Positions 1 through 6,563 are shown, counted from the stretch's first letter. The stretch: 8,912 nucleotides of DNA from Cryomorphaceae bacterium (GCA_003564735.1 PXEK01000036.1:1-8912), one strand, 5' to 3'. Notes: generated by a model from the letters alone, not told the origin. A program made the numbers and translations.

Positions 1-651
1 GAGGCTGAATTGTGGCATGAGTTTATAAAAAACCGATCTAACGGTTTTGGCTACACTCCCATAATCGCATCCGGAGGTAACGCTTGCGTACTCCATTACA
101 TTGAAAACAATGCCCAAACGAAAGACGGCGATTTACTCTTGATGGACTTCGGTGCAGAGTATGCGAACTATTCATCAGATATGAGCCGCACCCTGCCCGT
201 AAACGGTCGGTTTACGAAACGGCAAAGGGAGGTCTATGAAGCGGTTCTGACCGTAAAAAAACAAGCCGAAAAAATATTGGTTCCCGGTGTTTTACTCGAA
301 GATTACCACAAACAAGTGGGGAAGTTGATGGAAGAGCAACTTTTAAAACTGAAGCTGCTCACACAAAAGGATATTCAAAACCAAGACCCCGATTGGCCGG
401 CGTATAAAAAGTACTTTATGCACGGTACCTCTCATTTTATTGGATTAGATACTCATGATTCCGGCTTATGGTCAGAACCAATCCCCGAAAATAGCGCATT
501 TACCATTGAACCCGGTATTTACATTAGAGAAGAGAATATCGGGATTAGGCTCGAAGACGACTATATTATAAAGTCAAACGGGAATCACATCAACCTTATG
601 GGTGATATACCTATTGAAGCTGATGAAATTGAGGATTTAATGAATAGCTGA
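1..651 (+). CDS. pepP: Xaa-Pro aminopeptidase (aminopeptidase P, M24 family), 5'-truncated
   Basis: Removes an N-terminal residue preceding proline, using a dinuclear metal (usually Mn) centre, probably in the cytoplasm. The reading frame is open from base 1, so the start lies outside the window; the TTG at 10 is internal. The 216 residues seen are roughly the C-terminal half, the pita-bread catalytic domain, of a family usually 430-440 residues long. All five expected metal ligands can be placed: Asp in MDFGAEY (codon 145-147), Asp in SSDMSRT (178-180), His in HGTSHFIGLD (second His, 433-435), Glu in FTIEPGIY (508-510) and Glu in GIRLEDD (553-555). The substrate-binding His of the CVLHY motif is also present. 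The HGxSHxxGLDxHD signature favours aminopeptidase P over methionine aminopeptidase or prolidase. The stop lies 7 bases before the next ATG, suggesting co-transcription with the hydrolase. The catalytic domain appears intact. Confidence 0.93.
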   Translation, partial: EAELWHEFIKNRSNGFGYTPIIASGGNACVLHYIENNAQTKDGDLLLMDFGAEYANYSSDMSRTLPVNGRFTKRQREVYEAVLTVKKQAEKILVPGVLLEDYHKQVGKLMEEQLLKLKLLTQKDIQNQDPDWPAYKKYFMHGTSHFIGLDTHDSGLWSEPIPENSAFTIEPGIYIREENIGIRLEDDYIIKSNGNHINLMGDIPIEADEIEDLMNS

Positions 652-658
652 TCCAATC

Positions 659-1489
659 ATGCAGGTGAAAAAAATTAAAACCAAACGGAAAGAAATCGTT
701 TTTAAAAACGGAACGGTTCACTACAAGGATTCCGGAGATGGGGCGGCAGTGGTTTTGCTTCACGGTTTTTTGGAAGACTCCACCATGTGGAACCAATATA
801 CGCAAAAATTGGCAGGTAAGACTCGTCGAGTTATAGCCGTTGATTTGCCGGGCCACGGATTTACAGACTCCTTTGGGTATGTGCATGAGATGGATTTAAT
901 GGCGGAGGCAGTTCATGCAGTAATCAAAAACGAAGGCATACAACGGGTTACCCTGGTAGGTCATTCCATGGGTGGATATGTAGCCATGGCCTTTGCAGAG
1001 AATTACCCCGATTTAGTGAAGGGAATTTGCATGTTTTTTTCAACGGCACGAGATGATAGCAGCGAGAAAAAAGATGTGCGGGGCACGGTGAGTAAACTCA
1101 TCAAGTTAGATCATGTGAGCTTTATTCGAAAAAACGTGCCTATGCTTTTTATGCCCGAGGTACGAAAACGTTTTCCGCGTGAGATCAATATGTTCAAATA
1201 CAGAGCCGCTAAAATGACCAAAATGGGAGTACTGGCTGCAAACGAGGGCATGCGAATAAGACCCGACAGGGAAATAATTGCGCGGTTTGCTCCATACCCG
1301 ATCCACTATGTTATAGGTAGGCATGACCCCGTTTTACATGTTGACAGTTTGGTGGAGCAAACCTCACACGGGCCGCATATTACTTATGACCTTTTTGAGA
1401 ATTGCGGTCACATGGGACATATTGAACGACGCGCCGATTGTTTGAAAAGTGTTCGCAAGTTGATTCTCAAAGCTGAAAAAAAAGGCTAA
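659..1489 (+). CDS. alpha/beta-fold hydrolase, specificity unknown
   Basis: A 276-residue cytoplasmic alpha/beta hydrolase of normal length with no signal peptide. The expected landmarks appear in order: the oxyanion-hole motif LLHGF (His35-Gly36), the VDLPGHG loop (61-67), the nucleophile elbow GHSMGG (101-106, Ser103), an acidic residue in the strand-loop motif GRHDPV (Asp223) and the catalytic His in CGHMGHIE (His251, with His254 as a less likely choice). A helical cap of about 90 residues lies between the nucleophile and the acid. The family includes esterases, MenH-like enzymes, lactonases and haloperoxidase-like proteins; nothing here selects one. MenH itself is possible but not supported by neighbours. 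The ATG at 659 follows the peptidase stop by 7 bases, so the pair is probably one transcript. The leader has no clear Shine-Dalgarno, as is usual in Bacteroidota. Confidence 0.88.
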   Translation: MQVKKIKTKRKEIVFKNGTVHYKDSGDGAAVVLLHGFLEDSTMWNQYTQKLAGKTRRVIAVDLPGHGFTDSFGYVHEMDLMAEAVHAVIKNEGIQRVTLVGHSMGGYVAMAFAENYPDLVKGICMFFSTARDDSSEKKDVRGTVSKLIKLDHVSFIRKNVPMLFMPEVRKRFPREINMFKYRAAKMTKMGVLAANEGMRIRPDREIIARFAPYPIHYVIGRHDPVLHVDSLVEQTSHGPHITYDLFENCGHMGHIERRADCLKSVRKLILKAEKKG

Positions 1490-1567
1490 TGATTATTAGC
1501 GATGATTTTAAAACTAACCGATAAACAGAAAGTTGTAATATTGTACTCGCTAAACACAAAAAAACAA

Positions 1568-2335
1568 ATGATGAAAAACCTATGGATATTATGTGCGGTG
1601 TTTGGGCTTTTTTGGTCGCAATCGTCAAACGCACAATTGGTTAACAAAACGAATTTGAGATTTTCGGTGGTTTCACCCTCTTCGAGTTTTGGTTCGCTTT
1701 CGGGTTTTAACAGAAAGGCATTGGCCGACGGTATCGAGAATCCCGATAAAGGTGACGGCGGAGTTAGACCCTTTGAGTCTTTTGATTCGCGCACGGGCTT
1801 CGGAATTGATTTGGGTAATATTTTTTATATTAGAAATACCACATTACCCGAGAATATGGGGGTGGGAATAGATGCTTCGTTCCTCAATTTTAACTGGGTG
1901 CGAGTGAATAACCGAGGTATGCACAACGATGCCTCTGAATTTGAGTTTACCAATCATTTTCTTACTTATCAATTAAGAGTTGGGGCTATTTACACCTACT
2001 CCCCCGTTCCTGATATTCATTTAGATTATGTTTTTCGGTGGGCTCCCACCGGCGCCGCACTCATTGGGAGTTACAATGATAACCCCCCTGATGTAGACGG
2101 TGCTAAAGACCGCCACCTCGGTTTCGGTTACGGCTTAAGACGCTTCAACACCGGACTATATGTGCGTTACAACGTTCTCACACTGGGTTTTGAATGGGAC
2201 TTTGGAGGTAGCACATTTAGCACTCGCTCATCAGATATGAGCAGTTGGTATAGTTCAGATGTGCCACTTAACTCGCTTCGCTTCATATTCGGCTTTAACT
2301 TTGTTAGGCAAGAACGTGTGGTGGGACGGCGATGA
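1568..2335 (+). CDS. exported protein, probable outer-membrane beta-barrel, function unknown
   Basis: I do not recognise a named family. The reading frame is open from 1502, but I start it at ATG 1568 (ATG 1571 is equally possible) because only then does the product begin with a signal peptide: a short basic start, the hydrophobic stretch LWILCAVFGLFW and a signal-peptidase I site SNA|Q after residue 22. That Ala-Gln cleavage context is very common in Bacteroidota. The 255-residue precursor then alternates polar and hydrophobic residues in roughly eight amphipathic stretches rich in Gly, Phe and Tyr, for example the ones starting GFGIDLGNIF, YQLRVGAIYTY and LGFGYGLRRF, and ends with a strand LRFIFGFNF followed by a basic tail. 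This suggests a small outer-membrane barrel. It is not a lipoprotein, since no Cys follows the hydrophobic core. It stands 78 bases after the hydrolase gene and 55 before the redoxin gene. Confidence 0.72.
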   Translation: MMKNLWILCAVFGLFWSQSSNAQLVNKTNLRFSVVSPSSSFGSLSGFNRKALADGIENPDKGDGGVRPFESFDSRTGFGIDLGNIFYIRNTTLPENMGVGIDASFLNFNWVRVNNRGMHNDASEFEFTNHFLTYQLRVGAIYTYSPVPDIHLDYVFRWAPTGAALIGSYNDNPPDVDGAKDRHLGFGYGLRRFNTGLYVRYNVLTLGFEWDFGGSTFSTRSSDMSSWYSSDVPLNSLRFIFGFNFVRQERVVGRR

Positions 2336-2390
2336 TAATAAGTAAATCTAAATATTTAATTCAGTATTACATTTAAAACAATTTATACTC

Positions 2391-3089
2391 ATGAAAAAGT
2401 TGATTTTACCTTTAGCTGCATTTGCATTAAGTTTAACTTTTTACGCTTGTGATGAAGCGGCAGGTGATGATAAAAACACCGCGAAAGAAGAAAAAACCGA
2501 ACAAACTCACGACCATAACAAAAAAGACAAAGAGAAAAAAGAAGTGCCCTCGATTGAAATTGGCGCTCAACCCGAAGGACTCCGCTTTAACGTTTTTGAT
2601 ACCGACGGAAATGAAAGTGAGTTGATGTCTTATGCCGGTGATAACGGTTTGTTGGTGATTTTCACATGCAATACATGTCCGTTCGTTGTCGCTTGGGAAG
2701 ACCGTTACAATGAAGTGGCCGCCGCAGCAGCCGAAGTGGGTATTGGAACCGTGCTCCTCAACTCAAATGAAGACTTCAGAGATGAGGACGACTCTCCTGA
2801 AGCTATGGCTCAGCACGCCGAGGAGTTAGGTTATACTATGCCTTACCTTATTGATACCGATCACAAAATCGCAGATGACTTTGGTGCTAAAACCACACCT
2901 CACGTTTTCCTCTTTGATGCTGCCGGTACATTAATTTACCGCGGTGCCATTGACGATAATTATGAATTTGCAGACAAGGTAGAGCAACCTTACCTTAAAA
3001 ATGCACTGGCCGCCGCGGGTGCAGGGGAAACAATCGACCCCGAAACCACAAAAGCGTTGGGCTGTAGCATTAAGAGACTTAAAAAATAA
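2391..3089 (+). CDS. thioredoxin-fold (redoxin/PRX-like) lipoprotein
   Basis: A 232-residue envelope protein with a thioredoxin fold. Residues 1-19 form a signal peptide ending YAC, with Cys20 as the likely lipidated residue; the lipobox is loose but acceptable for Bacteroidota. Residues 21-52 are a very polar linker rich in Lys, Glu, Asp and His that would tether the domain away from the membrane. The redox domain spans about 53-232: strand LLVIFTC, then the CxxC motif C93-N-T-C96-P-F, then the cis-proline site TTP (Pro170) followed by HVFLFD. The CNTCPFV signature and the C-terminal GCSIK motif (Cys225) resemble the PRX-like subgroup of AhpC/TSA-related proteins, which often carry CNHCPYV. 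It may reduce disulfides or peroxides in the periplasm; the partner is unknown. A strong terminator lies 26 bases after the stop. Confidence 0.85.
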   Translation: MKKLILPLAAFALSLTFYACDEAAGDDKNTAKEEKTEQTHDHNKKDKEKKEVPSIEIGAQPEGLRFNVFDTDGNESELMSYAGDNGLLVIFTCNTCPFVVAWEDRYNEVAAAAAEVGIGTVLLNSNEDFRDEDDSPEAMAQHAEELGYTMPYLIDTDHKIADDFGAKTTPHVFLFDAAGTLIYRGAIDDNYEFADKVEQPYLKNALAAAGAGETIDPETTKALGCSIKRLKK

Positions 3090-3115
3090 CAGGCACATTA
3101 ATTTTTGAAAAACAG

Positions 3116-3150
3116 AACAGCCCGAGCTTAGCTACGGGCTGTTTCTTTTT
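3116..3150 (+). terminator. intrinsic terminator after the redoxin lipoprotein gene
   Basis: A perfect nine-base-pair stem AACAGCCCG (3116-3124) with CGGGCTGTT (3135-3143) is followed by TTTCTTTTT. The loop can extend the stem by AGC/GCT with one bulged A and a TTA loop. It lies 26 bases after the stop codon and shows the classical GC-rich stem plus T-run, so it should end the transcript containing the two exported-protein genes. Confidence 0.92.
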
Positions 3151-3236
3151 ACGCGTACAGCAAATGTGTACTATAGCTTTCCACCGTTTTTCAAGGTTAA
3201 AAAACATTTTATGCGAAAGATGTAACATGAAAAAAG

Positions 3237-3244
3237 TAAATTTG
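3237..3244 (+). promoter_or_regulatory. candidate -7 promoter element TAAATTTG
   Basis: TAAATTTG matches the Bacteroidota -7 consensus TAnnTTTG and lies between a terminator and the next gene, where a promoter is expected. No TTG is present 17-21 bases upstream, so the -33 half is weak or missing. If used, transcription would begin near 3250 and leave a leader of about 110 bases before the glycosyltransferase GTG start. Confidence 0.45.
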
Positions 3245-3289
3245 CAAACCTACAAGCGGTGATTCCCCGTCTTTGAGGGTAAGCTCGGT

Positions 3290-3320
3290 AACCAAAGAAA
3301 CACCTTTTAGCTTTGGTTTT
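3290..3320 (+). terminator. hairpin with short T-run in the glycosyltransferase leader
   Basis: AACCAAAG (3290-3297) pairs perfectly with CTTTGGTT (3311-3318) across a 13-base loop, followed by TT then AGTAC. The stem is AT-rich and the T-run short (four T including two in the stem), so this is at most a weak terminator. It could be an attenuator in the leader of the downstream gene, or the 3' end of a small RNA of about 70 bases begun at the TAAATTTG element. A 10-base palindrome ATACCGGTAT follows at 3331-3340. Confidence 0.35.
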
Positions 3321-3361
3321 AGTACAAATTATACCGGTATGTAATTCGATATACAGCGAGA

Positions 3362-5035
3362 GTGATTAAATTTCTCCTAATCATACAAGTGGTACTTTCG
3401 GGAGCGTGTTTTACGATCGCTCTCAGGGCTAATGCTATTTACGATTACGCCCTTAATCGCGTGGAGGGAAATCAAGATGCACTCACCGGCTTTATAAGTC
3501 CGGTCAAAATTCAATACCTTGCCGGTTTTTATGCCGTTTTCTTTCTCTTACTCTTTATATTTACACTAAAGCGCGGGCAAAGCATCATAACTTTTGTACA
3601 CAGTTCGCTTCAGCAAATCAAAAACGGCATTGCTCATCAAATAAACAGTTTACACCCCGCAACCAAAATTATCGGGGTAGCCGTCATTGTGCTTCATGTG
3701 GCGATTAATCTTCACAATGCCGCAATAACCCCAATAACCAATGACGAAGCCTTTACTTATATTAATTATGTTGAGCGTGGAATTATAGCGGCACTCACAC
3801 TGTACAATGAACCCAACAACCACATATTTTACTCTGTACTTGCCAACCTTACAGATGCTCTACCCTATCTGTCAACACCCATGAAACTCAGGTTACCGTC
3901 GTTGGCAATCGGTTTTTTCACCCTTCCCGCTTTTTTTATTTTGGCTGCTAAACTCTCCCGTGAAAGAGTAGCACTTTTGTCGCTCATCATATTTTCGAGT
4001 CTTTACCTAACTGCTAAATACCACTTTTTAGCCCGCGGTTACGGACTCATGATGTTCTTTTTCATCATCAATCTCACAGCGGCTTATGCATTATCCGGTA
4101 ATTCACGCAAAAGTGGGGCACAATTGCTATTCGTTGCCACCGCCGTTTTGGGTTTTTACACGCATCCCGCCTACCTTATCCCGTTTTTGGTATGTGCCGC
4201 CACGTCCTTGTTTTCGGTAAATCGTAAAGCTCATTACTTACCGTTGTTTTACCTGTTAAGTATTACGGCTATTTTGACACTTGTTCTCTATTTACCACTG
4301 TTCACTTTGAACGGGTTAAGCGCCTTCACCTCAAATTCGGGGTTAGAAAAACCCGAGCCGCTGTTATTACTCAAGCAAATTGGTGGCAACATTTCAGGTG
4401 TTTTTACGCAAGGTTTTTACGACCTCCCTGCACTGCAAATTGCGGGAATTTGTCTTATGAGCCCGGGGTTGATTGTTGCACGAAGAAGCACCGTAGCTAT
4501 CACCCTTCTACTTTCAATACTCTTCACGGTTTCGATTCTCTACGCCTCGGGCTCTCCCATGTTTATTCGTAACCTGTTGTGGTTCAGCGTATTCATTGCT
4601 GTTCTAATCGGTTTCGGGATTGACGCGCTATTATCGTTTCGATATTTAACCGCTCGTTCAAGTCACCTTTTAACCACGGGTATTTTTATCCTTTTATTTT
4701 TGGTCAGAACCGTAAACCACCGGCCTACTTTCAACAGTTATTATCATCGTTTATTTCAGGCCTATGCCTTTACTGAAGCACTACCGCAAGATTTTGGCGA
4801 AATGTACTCGGAGCACACCTCAGATTATTATACCATTTTGAAGTATAACGCCATATCAAAAAACGGTAAAACGGGAAAACTTTATCGGTCTAATTTTGAT
4901 TCGGAAAAGGATTATGATCGCGTTCTGAACATCAAAAAACTGAAACAAAACTACCACCGGGAATCCACATTCCGCTACGAAAAAGAATATGAAGACGACT
5001 ACATTTCACTCTGGAAAATAATCGTTGAAAAATAG
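3362..5035 (+). CDS. GT-C-fold integral membrane glycosyltransferase (PMT/ArnT-like)
   Basis: A 557-residue polytopic membrane protein. The GTG at 3362 is chosen because an in-frame TAG lies at 3320-3322, no ATG or TTG lies between, and the product then starts with a membrane segment (FLLIIQVVLSGACFTIAL). GT-C transferases move a sugar from a polyprenyl-phosphate donor to an acceptor on the outer face of the inner membrane. The evidence is the acidic pair in the first large periplasmic loop (NDEAFTY, Asp128-Glu129), the following PNNHIFYS motif (His154), the LARGYGL motif at 223-229 typical of PMT_2-type proteins, and about ten or more hydrophobic segments up to residue 450. The last 100 residues are soluble and highly charged. 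Donor and acceptor cannot be read from the sequence; lipid or protein glycosylation are both possible. It appears to be a single-gene unit, unrelated in function to the atp operon behind it. Confidence 0.8.
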   Translation: MIKFLLIIQVVLSGACFTIALRANAIYDYALNRVEGNQDALTGFISPVKIQYLAGFYAVFFLLLFIFTLKRGQSIITFVHSSLQQIKNGIAHQINSLHPATKIIGVAVIVLHVAINLHNAAITPITNDEAFTYINYVERGIIAALTLYNEPNNHIFYSVLANLTDALPYLSTPMKLRLPSLAIGFFTLPAFFILAAKLSRERVALLSLIIFSSLYLTAKYHFLARGYGLMMFFFIINLTAAYALSGNSRKSGAQLLFVATAVLGFYTHPAYLIPFLVCAATSLFSVNRKAHYLPLFYLLSITAILTLVLYLPLFTLNGLSAFTSNSGLEKPEPLLLLKQIGGNISGVFTQGFYDLPALQIAGICLMSPGLIVARRSTVAITLLLSILFTVSILYASGSPMFIRNLLWFSVFIAVLIGFGIDALLSFRYLTARSSHLLTTGIFILLFLVRTVNHRPTFNSYYHRLFQAYAFTEALPQDFGEMYSEHTSDYYTILKYNAISKNGKTGKLYRSNFDSEKDYDRVLNIKKLKQNYHRESTFRYEKEYEDDYISLWKIIVEK

Positions 5036-5059
5036 GGGGGGTGTGAGCTGCTAAAAACA

Positions 5060-5078
5060 AATTAACTATCAGTTAATT
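5060..5078. repeat. inverted repeat AATTAACT-ATC-AGTTAATT
   Basis: Two perfect 8-base arms (5060-5067 and 5071-5078) flank a three-base spacer, 24 bases after the glycosyltransferase stop. With one G-C pair per stem and no T-run after it (ATATCTT), it is a poor intrinsic terminator. Its symmetry also fits a binding site for a dimeric regulator upstream of the atp promoter. I cannot choose between these. Confidence 0.5.
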
Positions 5079-5089
5079 ATATCTTAAAA

Positions 5090-5120
5090 TAAATTTCTCG
5101 CTGACAGCCCGGGAAATTTA
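5090..5120. repeat. inverted repeat, 11-base arms, upstream of the atp promoter
   Basis: TAAATTTCTCG (5090-5100) can pair with CGGGAAATTTA (5110-5120) through 11 positions with one T-G wobble, around the loop CTGACAGCC. On the + strand it is followed by CCGAAAAAAA, not T's, so it is not a canonical + strand terminator. It lies 25 bases before the -33 element of the atp promoter and could be an operator or an RNA structure at the end of the glycosyltransferase transcript. Confidence 0.5.
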
Positions 5121-5144
5121 CCGAAAAAAATTGATGTAAACGTT

Positions 5145-5172
5145 TTGTTAACCCTTTTAAAGTGTACATTTG
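5145..5172 (+). promoter_or_regulatory. atp operon promoter, Bacteroidota-type (TTG-N17-TACATTTG)
   Basis: TTG at 5145-5147 and TACATTTG at 5165-5172 are separated by 17 bases and match the Bacteroidota -33/-7 consensus TTG...TAnnTTTG fully. Transcription would start near 5179, giving a leader of about 40 bases before atpB. This is the best promoter in the window and stands at the expected place before the ATP synthase operon. Confidence 0.8.
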
Positions 5173-5220
5173 CAGCGATTTTAAAGTACAACGATTACAC
5201 AACGGCTTTACATATATAAC

Positions 5221-6300
5221 ATGCGTTTAATCAACTCTTTATTACTTTTATCCTTGAGTCTTTTCTCTGTGATGCCCACGCTTAATGCCGCAGAAAAAGA
5301 AGCCGACAATGACGAAACATTTGACCCCACCCCAATGATTATGCATCACGTGATGGATTCTCATGAATGGCACCTTTGGGATGTGGAAGATGAAACGGGA
5401 GAAGTGAAAGAGGTTACCATACCGCTGCCCATCATTCTATATCACGCCGGTAATCTGGAGTTTTTCATGTCAAGTGCGTTTGATCATGGAAGAGCAAATG
5501 TCACAAAAAATGGTGCTGAGTTTACCATGTACCATGATAAAATTTATTTCGCCGATGAGAACGGCGGAGTGACTTATAATGAAGACGGCGAAGTTGTGAA
5601 TGATCGCCCGTACGATTTATCTTTGACTAAAAATGTGGTTTCCATGCTAATGGCTTCGGCCTTGCTGCTTTTTCTTTTCATTAAAGTGGGGCAATCCTAT
5701 TCTAAAAACGGAATGAAAGCGCCGCGCGGACTCACTTCTTTCTTAGAGCCCTTGGTTGTTTTTGTTCGAGACGATATTGCACGTCCCATAATAGGTGAGC
5801 ATCAATATGAGCGTTTTATTCCCTTTTTGCTTACCGCTTTTTTCTTTATTTGGATCAATAACCTCTTAGGGTTAGTTCCGTTTTTTCCCGGAGGAGCAAA
5901 CGTAACGGGAAACATTTCAGTAACGCTTGTACTGGCGGCGTTTACCTTTGTTATCACTAATATCAACGGTAACAAACACTACTGGCAGCATATTTTCGCT
6001 ATGCCCGGCGTGCCAATTTTTGTTTTGCCGATAATGATTATAGTAGAACTTGTCGGACTCATAGTGAAGCCCGTTGCTCTATTAATACGTTTGTTTGCCA
6101 ACATTACGGCAGGACATATCATTATCTTGTCGCTCATATCACTCATTTTTATTTTTAAAACGATTTGGATATCACCGGTATCCGTTGCATTCGGTTTGTT
6201 TATGAATGTACTGGAATTATTGGTGGCCGCTTTACAAGCGTACATATTCACTCTTCTCTCAGCTTTATTTATTGGCGGGGCGGTAGCTGAAGAACATTAA
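5221..6300 (+). CDS. atpB: F1Fo ATP synthase subunit a, with N-terminal periplasmic extension
   Basis: Inner-membrane stator subunit that forms the two proton half-channels against the c-ring. At 359 residues it is about 90 longer than the E. coli protein. The extra length is at the N terminus: a signal peptide (cleavage probably after LNA, residue 23) and an acidic, His-containing periplasmic region up to about residue 135, including HHVMDSHEWHLW (42-53). Membrane segments follow from about 137. The essential arginine is Arg290 in IRLFANITAGH, equivalent to E. coli aArg210. Gln339 in LQAYIF matches aGln252. His299 and Glu332 occupy the places of E. coli aGlu219 and aHis245, the exchanged arrangement known from mitochondria. 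First gene of the operon, about 40 bases after the predicted transcription start; atpE follows after 42 bases. Confidence 0.96.
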   Translation: MRLINSLLLLSLSLFSVMPTLNAAEKEADNDETFDPTPMIMHHVMDSHEWHLWDVEDETGEVKEVTIPLPIILYHAGNLEFFMSSAFDHGRANVTKNGAEFTMYHDKIYFADENGGVTYNEDGEVVNDRPYDLSLTKNVVSMLMASALLLFLFIKVGQSYSKNGMKAPRGLTSFLEPLVVFVRDDIARPIIGEHQYERFIPFLLTAFFFIWINNLLGLVPFFPGGANVTGNISVTLVLAAFTFVITNINGNKHYWQHIFAMPGVPIFVLPIMIIVELVGLIVKPVALLIRLFANITAGHIIILSLISLIFIFKTIWISPVSVAFGLFMNVLELLVAALQAYIFTLLSALFIGGAVAEEH

Positions 6301-6342
6301 TTTTTGTATTTTAATTGTGTAACCATTATAAATTAAGTAAGT

Positions 6343-6552
6343 ATGACTATTTCAGGAATTGCAGCAATTGGAGCAGGTTTGGCCGTAATCGGTGCCGGTT
6401 TAGGTATCGGTCGTGTAGGTGGTAACGCTATGGACGCTATCGCACGCCAGCCCGAGATGGCAGGTAAAATCCAAACCGCTATGATTATCGCTGCGGCACT
6501 TGTTGAGGGTGTAGCCCTTTTCGCCGTTGTGGTTTCATTGCTCGTTGCGTAA
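6343..6552 (+). CDS. atpE: F1Fo ATP synthase subunit c (c-ring proteolipid)
   Basis: A 69-residue hairpin of two membrane helices that assembles into the rotating c-ring. Helix 1 is Gly/Ala-rich (GAGLAVIGAGLGIGRVGG), the polar loop is the family signature ARQPE (34-38), and helix 2 carries the ion-binding carboxylate Glu55 in AALVEGVALF. By alignment on ARQPE, the helix-1 site occupied by Gln32 in sodium-driven Ilyobacter-type rings is Ile22, and the residue after Glu55 is Gly instead of Ser or Thr, so a proton-binding ring is inferred. Length is slightly below the usual 75-85. It is followed by a strong hairpin, which is unusual because atpF and the rest of the operon come after it and the c subunit is needed in large excess. 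Confidence 0.97.
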   Translation: MTISGIAAIGAGLAVIGAGLGIGRVGGNAMDAIARQPEMAGKIQTAMIIAAALVEGVALFAVVVSLLVA

Positions 6553-6563
6553 ACAATTAAAAT

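Larger units (their letters stand above)
3151..3361 (+). other. intergenic leader before the glycosyltransferase gene
   Basis: No coding frame of convincing quality is present. The stretch holds the TAAATTTG element (3237-3244), possible small pairings such as CCC (3265-3267) with GGG (3277-3279), the CCAAAG/CTTTGG hairpin (3290-3318) and the palindrome ATACCGGTAT (3331-3340). I compared it by eye with common riboswitch cores (TPP, cobalamin, SAM, FMN, preQ1) and with tRNA arms and recognised none. Confidence 0.4.

Noticed and set aside
1536..1543. TAATATTG as a -7 promoter element for the barrel-like gene
   Set aside because: It misses one consensus position and no TTG lies 17-21 bases upstream; in AT-rich DNA such matches are frequent.
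1502..1567. Earlier start (ATG 1502) for the exported barrel-like protein
   Set aside because: It would place 22 polar, basic residues before the signal peptide and hide it. ATG 1568 or 1571 gives a normal signal peptide.
2368..2375. TACATTTA as a promoter for the redoxin gene
   Set aside because: The final G of TAnnTTTG is missing and no -33 TTG is found at proper spacing. Co-transcription with the gene before it is as likely.
3245..3330. tRNA, tmRNA or known riboswitch in the glycosyltransferase leader
   Set aside because: No acceptor/T-arm pattern and no conserved core of TPP, cobalamin, SAM, FMN or preQ1 classes could be seen; only local hairpins remain.
6343..6552. Sodium-driven c-ring
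   Set aside because: The helix-1 Gln and the Ser/Thr after the ion-binding Glu of sodium-type rings are replaced by Ile22 and Gly56, so proton coupling is the better reading.
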